Source: Tricholoma matsutake (taxonomy: Eukaryota > Basidiomycota > Agaricomycetes > Agaricales > Tricholomataceae). Taken from it: a DNA stretch of 64,000 bases. The notes beneath the pieces are model-generated. The model saw only the letters and a list, made by a program, of their open reading frames with translations, had not been told where the DNA came from and searched no databases. Shown here one piece after another: positions 47,179 through 58,720 of the stretch. Every line of letters starts with the position of its first letter. Position 1 is the stretch's first letter. The stretch spans positions 4,030,001-4,094,000 of the forward strand of contig AP026549.1 in assembly GCA_026075535.2 (NCBI GenBank), in the 5' to 3' direction. Made by a program: the position numbers and the translations under genes.

Positions 47179-48100
47179 TCAGTACCGCTCTCCCTTTGGT
47201 GATGTACAATTTCCTTCGTAGGCTCTCATGGATGCTATCACAGTGTTCAATTTGTCCGGCATTCTAGGATCATGTAGCGAATCATGTTGAGGTTGAGGTG
47301 TTGGTCTATCCCAAAATGAATGAGTGCTTCGACTAATTGTCATGTTATTTTGTCCATCGGGAATCTTTTCCTCTTCATCTGTGGTCATATCTTCTACTTT
47401 CACTTTAGAAGATGTGGGTTGGCATTCCATAACATTAGGCTTTTTATGAGTTTTCTTAAGTTTTGGCAGTTTTGTTCCCAGTTTTTCCCCCTGTTGAAGA
47501 GTTTTAAACTCTTCATCATTTATGAGGAGTGCATGAACTCCTCCAGGTAGTGTGCATCCATTTTTCTTGTTGTCATGGTCCAGTATTTCTTCCATGGTTG
47601 GTTTACTATCATGTAGTCAATTCTTACATTTGTCTACACTATGATACTGACATAGTTGTCCATCACTGTCGTCCAATAGTATCTTCACAGCTGGTGTTGG
47701 TTTGCCATTGATGATGACTTGCTTGTTCTCGAAGTCCAATATCACTTTATTTCTGTGCATAAATGGAGTTCCAATGATCATATCATAGCAATCGAAGTTT
47801 GCAATATCCACATAAGTCTCATCACTTATGCCCAGGGCTTCCAGTTTGACATCTGCACCATAGATCACTGTTGCTCAACTTCCTACAGTTCCTAATTGTA
47901 ATACGTGAGGGTTTGTCAATGGGAAGACTTGAATGTTGGTGACTTGAGCAAATGCAGGGGTAAGGCCTGTCATCATACTTCCCAAGTCCCAGAGTGTCCA
48001 TGCCTCACATCCACTGATGGATACCAGTGTGGCTAGACACTCCTTTTCTCTGGGTCTGTAGTCTGGTCAGGCTCTTGTCATTTTGTCTGTGCATAGGTGT
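47179..48100 (-). pseudogene. Gyp-4 protease region and linker
   Basis: Minus strand. The aspartic protease-like start TLWDLGSMMTGLTPAFAQV (about 47.94-48.0 kb) has D-x-G in the place of D-S/T-G. It continues to YDMIIGTPFMHRNKVILDF (47.7-47.8 kb). A Lys/Thr/Glu-rich linker (47,179-47,595) leads toward RT. A stop separates the two halves near 47.87 kb. Confidence 0.65.
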
Positions 48101-48168
48101 ACCTTTCAAAAGTGGGCTTTGTCTGTATCCTGTGCTGGTCCATCTTCATGTGACTTAGTGACTGGAGT

Positions 48169-50979
48169 TCAGTCTATTTCTCCAATCATGAACATGTGTT
48201 TGGTGTCCGACATGCGATCATACCAGTTGTTATTGTTGTATACCTCGACCTCAACCATTTCTTCCTCATCATTCTGGTAGCCTTGGGATCCAGTGGACTG
48301 TTGAGTGCTATGTTCTGATATTTGATCATCTTGTGCATTGTCTTCATCATTGACCATAGCAGTGTGGGCTGCTTGAATGTGCAATTTATTCTGTTTTGGT
48401 TTCTTGCAATCCCTAGCATAATGTCCTGGTTCATTGCAATTGAAGCAAACCATGTCTTCCCCAGTGGGGATAGTGGCGAGCCCGTCCTTCTCACTAGATA
48501 TATGGGGTTTGTCATAGTGTTTGTCATAGTGAGCCTTAGTTGTGTGTTGGTTGTCATGAACTTTTGTCTTGAAATTTGGTCTATGGTTGCTTGTATGGTT
48601 ATTTATGAAGACTCTAGGCTTCGATCCATTATTGTAGCCATTCAAGTCTGATCCCTTCATGAAAGTTATGCCAACTTTCTTTGCCTTGTCCTCATGTCAT
48701 GTTTGGGTCCTTGGTGTGTCCATTGTATGTGTAGCACTTGTTGAATATCAATTGTAGTGCTCCATTGTTTCCATAGCTGCTTCCAATGCCTTGCCTTCAG
48801 ATACAAGATCTTCAATGGTATTCACTTCCAGAGTAAATCCATTCTCAAGCATCTTTGTATCCATTTCTTTAGGTAAACCATGCAGGAATGTGTCCATGAT
48901 GTTGTAAGCATCTGGGTACACAGACATGTTCTGGGCATGATCGATAATAGTATCATAGTATCCTTGAATGCCAAGTTTATCCAAGTAACGTGTGGTGGCA
49001 TATGCCTCACGAGCATCTTGCATAGTAGTCAGATGCATGAAATGATTGTATAGGCCAATGATTACATCCTCAAACGTCCAGTGTAGTTGTGATCAGTTCA
49101 CATGGATAACATGTTGGGAGTACCATTTTTTTGCCTTGCCCGATATGAATTTGGGAATGCATAACATGTGTTCCTGGTCTCTATCATCTCCTCCATATTG
49201 GATAGCTTGAAGCATTATGACTAAGTTGATGAGCCAGTTTTCTAAGTCTGAAAACTTAGGTGATCCACTGTACTGTCCCACAGAGCTGGTATCAGCTCTA
49301 CAGACTTTTGTTCCTTTGGGGATCTTGAGTTGATATGTGAGATGTTCTCAACAGAGATGGAGTAAGTGTTCATGCATCTGGGTACAATGGTGTTCAGACG
49401 TTGCTCTTATGCCAGGTGCATGTAACCTGGCTCTATCCACACGAGGCATAGAGTAACCCCTATGCAATGCACGTCAGTTGGTTGGCTCTTCCAGTTCATC
49501 TTCATCATGGTTGGAGCCTCCATCATCAGGAGGTCCACTGTTGCTGCCTCCTCCATGTCCCTATTTTTTGCGAGGGATTCAGCCTTGGTTGGTTTTTCAT
49601 GGCGTTCGAGGTGGGTTGGGTGGTCATTTACAGTTTGCGCTGTTCCAGTCATTGGGCCCATCACCATTGCAACTGGGGTCACTTGGTGCTTGTGTGCATT
49701 TTACTGTGCATGTGTATCGAGGGTCTGATATGTCAATTGGTCGGTGTTTCTCGAATATTATTCCTTGGTCATTGTACCATGAGCCACCACCTAGTCCAAG
49801 ATCTTCATTCCTGAGGCATTGATAGGCAATCCAGTCCTCAAGAGTGTTAGCCATGGGTATCTGTGCCCCATGGGGTACCTGAATCATTGGCCCAGACACC
49901 TCAGAAGTTCCCTGTGCAGCGGGGCGGGTGAAGTCTGTATCTTCCATATGATCTGGCTGATGGAAGATCATAGGCAATGTTGTTTCCTCAAATGTAACAT
50001 GGTGATGGCGGGCAGCTGCATCATGATGTCAACAATATTTGTCATTCAATTCTCCTAGCTGTTGAGGCGCATTGATGTTAGCAATGGTGTTCTCAATGGC
50101 AGGGTCCGGGTAAGGAGGTTCAGGTTGAGTGTCCTAAGGCACTTGTGTTTCCTTGGGTTTGCGCTTATGTTGGTGTTTAGGGGTTCCTAAGCTTTGTCCC
50201 ATGTAGTCCTCTAGATTGGTCGCCGATGGTGTCGCTGTCAGCACATCCATATTCTTCGAGGCAATCCATTTTGCAATGAGCGCCTTGAAGATGTCAAGGT
50301 ACACCTTTTGGTATGGTGGTGACACCAATTCCACCTTTTTCTTAGTGAGGGTTAGGACCTCTACCGTCTCTTTATGGGACACCTGTTTGATCTTGACCCA
50401 AAGGTGGGGGTTAGTGAATGGGCATTCATCCCATAGTAACTCTTCGGTCCAATTCAGGGTGTCCATTGGGTCCTCTTCTTTGATGTCATCATCCAATAGG
50501 CTATTCCCATCAGTGTCAAGATGAGTGGTGTCAGCAGGGGGTCATAGGTGCTCTTGGATACAAGGTAAGTAGGAAGCTGATACCAAACATCACCTTCCAG
50601 TTTGAGCTTCTAGGGTTTTGGGGATTTGATGCAAAGATGCGAATGCTGGGGCCAGTGGGAAGTGCAGTAGTGGTTCCCTTTGAGGTTCAGATGTGAAGGG
50701 GTTTGGCATGCCAGATATGCGTCTGTTGCCCACTCATTGACTGGGTCCCTGTGGCTTGGGTACTGGCATAGCGAATCCAGTCAGTACTGGTATTGACAAT
50801 GATGGTACATACACCATTGTTCTCATTCCGGTTTTGTGTGCCTTTGCCTTTAGAGAGTCCGCTCTGGGACTCTCTCCTGCTCTTGACTCTCCTACTGCTG
50901 TTCGTTCAGGTGGTCGAGGTGTTTTTTGAGGAGTGGAAGGTGGTTGTGTTCCTTCCACTTGGATTGCTTGTTGTATAGC
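48169..50979 (-). pseudogene. Gyp-4 gag with CCHC zinc knuckle
   Basis: Minus strand. The N-terminal part (50,734-50,979) is Pro/Thr/Arg-rich. 50,134-50,496 is an acidic-helical segment. The capsid-like domain at 48,748-49,281 includes KFSDLENWLINLVIML and FISGKAKKWYSQHV. The zinc knuckle CFNCNEPGHYARDC lies in 48,169-48,660. The open frame at 50,734-50,979 runs into the MITE, which probably landed in gag or in its leader. Stops and frame changes separate the parts. Confidence 0.7.
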
Positions 50980-51422
50980 TAGTGTTTGAAGGTCCAGTCC
51001 ATGGTTATGTAACAGTCTTTTGGAATTTTAAGATGTAATCTGCTTGTTAAAGCCTTAAAACTTATCCTGGAATTTCAGGAATTTTTGTACACAATGTCAA
51101 TACATGATTGGAAAGGTTTTGTCATTATGCCTCAGTGGTTTTTAGAGAATTAAATGTATTAAACATAAAACAAATCTTCCAGTCTATACATTTTCCGAGG
51201 TTTTGAGAAAAATGTATGAACTGGAAAAATTGTTTTGTGTTTAATATGTTTAATTCTGTATAAACCACTGAGGTGTAATGACAAAACATTTTTGGTCCTA
51301 TACTGACATTGTATACAAAAGTCCTGAAATGCCAGGATATGTTGTAAGGCTTTAACAAGCAAATTACATCTCAAAATTCCAAAAGACTGTTACATAACCA
51401 TGGACTGGACCTTCAAACACTA
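50980..51422. mobile_element. 443-bp palindromic hAT MITE
   Basis: Both ends read TAGTGTTTGAAGGTCCAGTC, with target duplication TGTATAGC at 50,972-50,979 and 51,423-51,430. The two halves (about 221 bp each) are close reverse complements over the whole length, including gttatgtaacagtcttttgg near each end. No ORF. The ends resemble those of the elements at 16,394 and 36,148 (TAGTsyTTrAAGGTCCrGTC), so one transposase family could have mobilised all three. Confidence 0.93.
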
Positions 51423-51430
51423 TGTATAGC

Positions 51431-51658
51431 TGTCAGTCGTCATTCTTCTTGTTGTCAAAGGCATCATGTCACTATATTTGGTTGTTGTTGAGTGTATCTA
51501 GAATGAGTAATAACTTCTAAAACTTCTATTTGGTATAAGGCTCCAACCGTTTAGTATATGTATACATGCCGATGACCAAGTATACATAAATGGTTGTCTA
51601 AACCATATAACCATCTATATATGTATAATAAACAGTATATACACAGTTTTTAATACTA
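51431..51658. other. AT-rich spacer
   Basis: Sequence between the MITE and the next minus-strand ORF; contains imperfect tatacata repeats (51.55-51.65 kb). It could hold the Gyp-4 5' leader or LTR, but there is no second copy to test this. Nothing else is seen. Confidence 0.25.
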
Positions 51659-52605
51659 TTATTTCTTTCCATTATCACCATGCTTCCACTGAAGCACCTT
51701 GCACGGCATCATCTCAAACAACCCACTCCATATCCAAACCTTCATCAGTAGGGCCATGGTAATTGTCTTCTCCTGCAAAGAACTGTGTAAATTGCTGCAA
51801 ATGTGTGGTTCCATGTCAAAAGTGATATTGGCACCATCAATGGTTCTTGGGAAACTGCACATGCTGTTTGTTAACTTGATGTGAGCATCACTGTACAATT
51901 TTTCTACTGGTTTTACATACCAAGTGCAGAAGCAGCACTGGAACTCCCAGCATTTTTGCCCTGACCTGTCCACCATTGCTGTCAGCTCATAGAAATGTTG
52001 CATCCTTGCATTCCCAGGACCACTGTACACCACTGCTGGCTCTTCATGCACCTCCACTCCCCTCAATGCATTTCTCCCATCAGACTCATCACCAGAATCG
52101 ATATCATTGTCAAGCCCTGCCGCTCTGGTGCTGAATGTTTTTTTGCTCCCCGAGTCTCTTGTTTTTGAACATCATCCTTTCAGTTAGTTCTCAGCCTTGC
52201 ACTTTCTTTTCTCTTCTCTCCTCTCGTGCTAATATGGTGCTTCATTCAGAATAATTTCACTTTTCTGAGTCATAAGTGGCTGCATACCAGTTCATGGCCA
52301 TACTCTATCTCACTTGTGATCTCCTCCCCATCACTTGCATGAATCCATTCTGGCGCCTCATTGTCCAGTGCATCACTGTGTTTTGGCAGTTGGTATGGTT
52401 TATCCTTCAGGTCGTCATTGTTGCCCATGGTCTTCTCAACAAGGGTAGCCTGGGTAGGTGCCATATCTAAAGGAGGATTGACAAAATGACCACATGCATG
52501 GAGCTTGCTAGCAGACAGCAAGGCACTGTTCTTGACAGCATCCCCATTGGGCTTGGACACATCTTTTGGAATGACAATTTTAAGACTAGGATGTGATTCT
52601 ACCAC
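51659..52605 (-). pseudogene. Possible hAT transposase N-terminus
   Basis: Minus strand. An ORF at 52,270-52,605 (acidic, HSDALDNEAPEWIHASDGEE) is followed, after a stretch with stops, by 51,659-52,140 with LDNDIDSGDESDGRNALRG and then FYELTAMVDRSGQKCWEFQC. The Cys pair in QCCFCTW and later His residues could form a BED-like finger as in hAT transposases. No catalytic core follows: the ORF ends at 51,659. The assignment is tentative. Confidence 0.35.
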
Positions 52606-52668
52606 CCAAGATAAGAATTTTTACTCAATCATTGAATTTCCCACTAACCTTGAGCTTGAGCTTGTCAG

Positions 52669-53074
52669 TGTTAAGGGCAAAGCCTCAACCACTCAATCTA
52701 GTCGATGTCATTCAACGAGGTGCTTCCTCGACGAGTCATTTGGCACTAGTCTTACTTGGAGCATCTGACATAAGATAGGTAGTGCACTCTAGCAGGGCTT
52801 CTGCGTAGAGTCGTTCAGGTTCACGCACTAAGGGGCTTCCTTAGTGGTTTTGAGTAAGTTCGTGAGTTGCAAGTTAAGAGTGTTAGTTGCCTAGATCTAA
52901 ACTAAGGACATCCCTACTATGAGTTGCAGTACTTATACTACAAGGGAGGTCCTTATCGTCCAATCGGAAAGATAGATGTGTATTGAGTAAGAATCGAAAC
53001 AATAAGCCTCATGCCTTGCATGAGGCGTCCGATGTCACAGATCCAATGTCAAGGATCCAATGTCAAGGACATGC
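52669..53074 (-). repeat. Chr-D 3' LTR, outer part
   Basis: Starts TGTTAAGGGCAAAGCC and contains GGCTT/TGCTT-loop hairpins (52,716-52,730; 52,786-52,811; 52,826-52,846). It is interrupted at CATGC by Chr-C and continues at 60,509 to TAACA at 60,794, for a total of about 692 bp. The inner part repeats the catgctgtggtgcagcatg and 'tgtgtgggagtgggttc' blocks of the Chr-B LTR. Confidence 0.75.
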
Positions 53075-53731
53075 TGTTAAGACTATAGGTCTTTAACTCA
53101 GCCTTGGCTTTGTATGTCACAGTTGGAGGCTTTCCAACTATATCGGTGTCGCACTAGGAGGCTTTCCTAGTGTATTGGGCTTCTGGCCTTCACTTGGGTA
53201 CTTCCTCAAGTCATTATGGCTATCCATACTCAGAGGCTTTCTGAGTAGACTGTCAGTTTGTGTATCACAGTTGGAGGCTTTCCAACTGTCGAGTTTGAGT
53301 TATCACAGCTAGGGGCTTCCTAAGCTGTTTGAGTGTCCTGGTTGAGTCTAAGACCGTTGATTGAATCAGGTCAAGCTGAGGAATACAGGCGATATTACTA
53401 CAGCTTATATATAGTTCAAAGATACCTATCATCCAGTTGGAATGCAGGATCGTTATCAAGTATAAATAGAAAGAACAATAGAAATGACAGGCCTCCATGA
53501 GGCATCCAATGTCACGGGTCCAATGTCAAGGATATGCTGTGGCGCAGCATGTCGATCATGAGAGTCCGACATCTTGGACCTCATGTCAAGGGCTGTTGTA
53601 CCACAGCATGTGTGGGTTTGGGTGCATGGAGTCACCATGTGTCAAAGTGTCTCCCATCAGAAGTGAGTCAAGTCAGGTTAGAAAAATAAAGTGCCCCAGA
53701 CTTGCGGGTATCGAGAAGCAAAATCGTAACA
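53075..53731 (-). repeat. Chr-C 3' LTR
   Basis: Downstream LTR on the minus strand, 657 bp. Hairpins with a GGCTT (or TACTT) loop at 53,121-53,139, 53,152-53,172, 53,192-53,211, 53,227-53,247, 53,267-53,289 and 53,305-53,328. TATA-like tatatata lies near 53.41 kb. Confidence 0.9.
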
Positions 53732-53786
53732 TCACCCTCTCTCTATCTTCGAAGTCACTGACTTCAATCACAATCTCTTTCTCTCC

Positions 53787-54518
53787 CTAGGTCCTCCCAT
53801 AACGTTCTCCAGTCATATTCCCCATCGCAGTGTCATCAAAGTCATCGTAGCCTGATTCAAGGAAATCCCATTGTCTCTGCTCTTCCTCCCATTCCTTCTG
53901 TCGCCTCATCAGGCAATCAGGACTGTAGTGCCTGGGGCCTCATTGCTTGCAATGCTTGCAAATATGTCTTTGGCAGATCAGGCCGAAGTGCCCGATCTTG
54001 TGGCAGATGAAGCATCTGGTGTTCCTCATGTGGGGAGGGGACCAGGGTGGTTGGGTTGATCGTGGTTTGGGTTCTGGTTCAGGTGTCGTGAGGTCGATGA
54101 TCATCAGGGGGGTGGTCGTCTGGTTGCTCATAGAGGGGGAAGCATTGCCAGAGGCAGTGCGTGTGGTGTTTTTGTTCTTCTGCTTGTTGTAGGGTGAGGG
54201 AGAGGGTCATCATTGTCAGGAGTGATCTGTGGGGGTATGAGGGTTTCTTTCAACCGCTCTCAGTCTGTCTGACCATGGTTTGGCCATGTCTTGGATCGCC
54301 TGCTCAATTCCGAGGGCGTCAGCATCATTCATTGCTTCTTCTAAGTTGCACTTCATTCGATCAATTGTGCTTTGGTAGTAGAAGCATATTCTCGTGAGGT
54401 GGTATTTGGCTGGGTCGTGGGCAAGGTGGGTGTGGAGGGCATTGATGTTAGATGGGTCTCATAGGAAGTGCTTGGTGAAGCACTGTTGGGGGGGTACAAT
54501 GGGTGTCTGTTCTGCCAT
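53787..54518 (-). pseudogene. ORF3 of Chr-C: helical protein with two tandem zinc knuckles
   Basis: A 243-codon frame on the same strand as pol, starting 48 nt after the pol stop (54,567-54,569). The N-terminus holds a helical part (INALHTHLAHDPAKYHLTRI, then CFYYQSTIDRMKCNLEEAMN). It is followed by a basic linker, TPEPEPKPRST, and two knuckles: C-x2-C-x4-H-x4-C (CFICHKIGHFGLIC) and C-x2-C-x6-H-x4-C directly after it. An acidic tail ends at TAG 53,787-53,789. The frame has five TGA stops and no frameshift over 732 nt; a non-coding stretch would not keep this. The knuckles suggest nucleic-acid binding. Related ORFs follow pol in Chr-A and Chr-D. Confidence 0.65.
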
Positions 54519-54566
54519 GGTGGGGTATGGGATTCTGTTCTGGTCTTGAGGGGTTCACAGCTGTTG

Positions 54567-57500
54567 TCACTGTTTATATGCCCCCAGGATTCTCTTGGCA
54601 TGTTTCAGGTTCCCCTCAAATTCCCATGAGTTTTCTGAGGTTGGGTATCCAACCCACTTCACTAGGAAGTGCATGGTCCTTCCTTTCTTCTTGTGTCCAA
54701 TGATCACTTCCACTTCGTACTCCGATTCACCTTCAATTAGATCCAGCAGAGGTTTTGGGAAGTTTGGGCCATGTGTCTCAGTTTCTTTATAAGGGGAGAG
54801 AAGTGCCGCGTGGAATACTGGATGTATTTTCCATTGATTGGGTAACTTTAGTCGGTAGGAAAGGGGGCTTAAGACCTTCTCGATAGAGAACGGTCCTTCT
54901 CTTTTTGGCATGAGCTTCTTTGTTGCATGTGTTGTCTTGAGGTTCTTTGCTTCTAGCCACACCTTATCTCCTTCTTTGAATGGCGTGAAGTGCTGTGTTG
55001 TCCTTTCTGCCATCATTTGTCTGGCTAGCTCATGAGTTGCCTTAGCTTTGTCTCAGGCCCTTTGCAGTGCAACAATTCACTTCTCGATGGCTGGTATGTT
55101 TGTTTTTAGGTAAGGGAGGGGGATTGCCTTTGGTTCATAGCCCATCATGAGGTAGAATGGGGAGTTCTTCTGGGTGGAGTGTATCCTCTGGTTGTGTGTG
55201 AATTCTGCTGTTGGAAGGAAGTGCTTCCACTTTTCTTGGTTGTTTGAGCAGAAGATTTGCAAGTACACTTCTACCTCCTGATTCACTTGCTCAGTTTCCC
55301 CATCTGTCTGGGGGTGGTATGCCATGATCATCGCTAATTTGATCCCAAGCAGTCTTCCCAGCTCCTGAAATAGCTGAGAAGCAAATCTGGGGTCTCTGTC
55401 CGAGATGATCTTGTCTGGGAGGCCGAATCATTTGTAGATGTGATCCAAGTAGAGGGTCGCTTCGATGGTTTTTTTGCAGGGGATGAAAATTACCCCCTTC
55501 ATAAGCCCATGGTCTACCATGACCATGAGTGCATCATAGCCATTGGACTCAGGTAGGTTGGTTATGAAATCAGTTGTCACCATTGCAAATGGTCTTGTTG
55601 CTTCAGATTTAATTGGTTGTAGAGGCGGTGTTGTCGGGTGGGTGTTGACCTTCATTTGCTGGCATGTTGCGCATCCAGCGACATAGTTTTTGATGTACAT
55701 CATCATTCCCAGCCACCAGTAGTCTCTTCTAACCATTTCAGTTGTCTGCCATTGTCCTGGGTGTCCACTGGTTACTCCTTCATGGTATTTCTGTACCAAC
55801 TTCTTCCGTATGTCTCCATTGTCAGGGACGTAGCATCGATTTTGGAAGAATAGAAGGCCATCTTCTATTTTCCAGTCTTCCAGTGCCGATTTTATTAGAG
55901 GTGTTCCTTTGTTCTTTAGCGCCTCAATTGCACTCTTCACCAGGTCATCCTTCATGATACTCCCTGGAAGTAGATCATGAATTTCTGTGTCAATGAATTT
56001 CACAAATACTGTTTCTGGTAACATCATAATATCTTCATTGTCATTGTCTTCTTCTGGTACATGGTCAGCCCTTCATGATAATGCATTTCTCTGCACCATT
56101 TGAGATCCGGGCATGTGAACAAGTTGCAGTTCAAATTCTGACAAGAATAGGCCCCATCTTGCCTGTCTCCTGTTCAGTTTCTGTGCTGTTCGGAAGTACG
56201 TCAGGTTCTTGTGATCTGACAGGATTACTACTGGGTGTTCTGAACCCATCAGGTAGTGCCTCCAGGTTTCCAGCAACTGTACTATCGCAAGTAGTTCCCT
56301 GTCATAGATCTTGTAGTTCCATTCCATTGGTGTCAGTGCATGCGATATATATTTGCATGGGTGCCAATCCCCGTTCGTGTCCCTTTGTCTCAGTACTCCT
56401 CCTGTTGCATGTTTTGAGGTGTCAGACTCAATCGTGAATGGTTTTGTTGGGTCTGGCATCAGTAGTACTGGGGCTTCTGTGAACTTCCTTTTTAACGTTT
56501 GAAAAGCCTGTTCACACTCCGTTGTCCAGTCAAATGTTTTGTTCTTCTTGGTTAGTTCATTTAGCGACTTGCTTGTCTCTGCAAAATGTCCGATGAACTT
56601 CCTGTAGAAGTTCCCAAATCCTAGGAAGGATCTAACCACCTTTACATTTTTCGGGGTGGGCCAGTCTTTTATACCTGCCAGCTTCATGTTGTCCATTGCA
56701 ATCTCGTTGGGTCACATGATCAGACCCAAGAATTCCACTTTGTGGACCTCGAACTTGCACTTCTCTGGTTTCAGGTATAGGTCATTTTCTGCTAGTCTTT
56801 GCAGTACCCTTTTTGTCCTTTCCTGGTGTTCATTCTGGTCTTTGAAGAATATCAGGATGTCATCCATGTAAATTACAAGCCATCCTTCTCTGATCATGTC
56901 ATGGAAAATCTCATTCATCATTGCTTGGAATGTCGCTGGTGAGTTGCATAATCCAAAGAACATCACCATTGGTTCGAACAGCCCTCTGTTTGTCTTGAAG
57001 GCTGCCTTCCATTGATTGCTGTCCTTGATTCTGATGTTGTGGTATCCCCATTGGATATCTAACTTTGTGAACCACTTTGCCCCTCTTAGTCTGTCCAACA
57101 GGTCTCCTACCAATGGTAGTGGGTAGGTGTTCTTGATCATGCCGTTATTCAAGTACCTGTAATCCTGACATGGTCTCAGGGCATCTGAGTCCTTCTTTGT
57201 GACAAAGAAGAATGGGGAGGCCATGGGCAATTTTGATGGTTGGATGTATCCCTTTTCCAGGAACTCATTGAGTTTCTTCTGTTCTGCCAGTGAGAGTGGG
57301 TATACCTTGCAATCTTTTGCCACAAAGTCTGATTTGAGATCAATCACGTGATCCCAGGGTCTTGATTCTGGGAATCTCTCCGATGCTTCCTTCTTGAATA
57401 TCCGTCGGTATCCTTTGTATTGTTCTGGGAGTAGTTCGTCCAGGGTTTTCTGTTCCTGGTCCCCTTCCTTTAGATGGTTCAGATGTTGCAAGACCAACAT

Positions 57501-58703
57501 TTTTTCCCTAATCCAAACATTTTGCCCATAGACATATCGCGGTGTTCCTTTTGCCTTTATGAGCCAAGAGATATTTCTTGTTGATTGAGAGTATGAGTAT
57601 CTTGGCTCATCATATTCTTCCGTCAGTGGGGTCTTATTTGGTTTGAATATACCAATGACGGGTTCTCCTCGGATGTAGGTGATCAGTAGTTCATTGTCTG
57701 TGATTCCTTGCATCGGTTTCTCCTCTGGTTGTCCTGTTGTCTGTTCCATTGCCTGTTTGTGGTTTGCCAGTGCTGGGTCTTGCTTCCCAGTGTCTTCTTT
57801 ATCCTGTGGCCCAATGGGCTCTGCATTTTGAAGAGTTGTGACTGCGATCTCTTCGTCAATTACTTCTTCTATCGTTGCCCTTCTGGTTTTGGTGGGTATT
57901 TTGTTTTCTCTTGGTTTGGTGTGGAGGACTCCTCCCATCACCTTTGCTTTGGTGATGATTCTTTGGCATTGTTCAAGCCATTCTTCCTTCATTGGTATCC
58001 TTGTCTTGGGAAGGAGCTTCTTTCTTTCCCTGGCAGCTAATCTTTTGAATTGCGCCTGTTGCTCTTCTCTCATCTTTATTTTGAGAGTGAGCTTCTCTCT
58101 TTCCTTGGCAACTATTCTTCGGCACCATGCCTGTCACTCTTCTTTTGTCATGTCTAGGGGGTCTTCCTTCTTTTTGGTTCCCCTCTGGTGCCATGATAGG
58201 TGCCTTTCATTGGGTTTCTTGGTTTGCACCCTTCCAATGAGTCTTCCTTTCCCATGCGAGATTTCTGGATAATTCCCGTTCTTCGTTCTGAATTGGAAGG
58301 TTTTGATCTTCCAGTCAATTACTGGAGTAATCTTTCTGAGCCATGGCAGGCCCAGGATGATTGATTCTCCTCCCAATCCCGCGGGGAGGAAGGTCATTGG
58401 GAACGATTGCCCATCAATCGTTAGCAGTCCCCTGGCACATCGGGAGATTTCCCCTTTCTTGTTTGGGGTTCCATCCACGTTCTTCACCTTGATGATTCTT
58501 TCCAAGGGGTGCAGTTTGAGTCCATTTTCTTCTGCGAACTCATGGCTCATGAATATCCCTCCTGCTCCTGAGTTGAGTAGGGCTTTGGTTTCAATGGTTT
58601 TCTTTCTGTTCGTTCCTAGCACCTTGACATCTAAATCCATACATTGATTTTTCAAAGTGGCTAGTAATACAGAGCTAACAGAAAGTTCGGTGGTACCTCG
58701 CAT
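54567..58703 (-). pseudogene. Chr-C pol
   Basis: One reading frame of 1,378 codons with internal stops, all TGA where I read them, and no frameshift. The protease active site reads LLNSGAGG (Asp to Asn; Chr-B has LLDSGAGG). A charged coiled linker (about 57.7-58.2 kb) repeats KEEW..CRRI-like units. RT has LRPCQDYRYLN and YMDDILIF. RNase H and integrase follow (CATCQQMK; VTTDFITNLP; SDRDPRF; YHPQTDGETEQVNQE), then IN C-terminus and chromodomain (FLVKWVGYPTSENSWEF). The stop before FGLPDKI, the one in EK-stop-IVAL and the one in RA-stop-DKAK line up with Arg in Chr-D. Start ATG 58,703 lies 18 nt after the gag stop. Confidence 0.9.
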
Positions 58704-58720
58704 TGAGGCAGGCCACCTCT

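Noticed and set aside
51659..52605. Confident hAT transposase
   Set aside because: Only a possible BED-like finger is visible; no catalytic motif, so kept as tentative.
54567..58703. TGA reassigned to arginine or stop-codon readthrough
   Set aside because: Paralogues use ordinary Arg codons at the same sites, and other genes here have ordinary stops; CpG deamination explains the pattern more simply.
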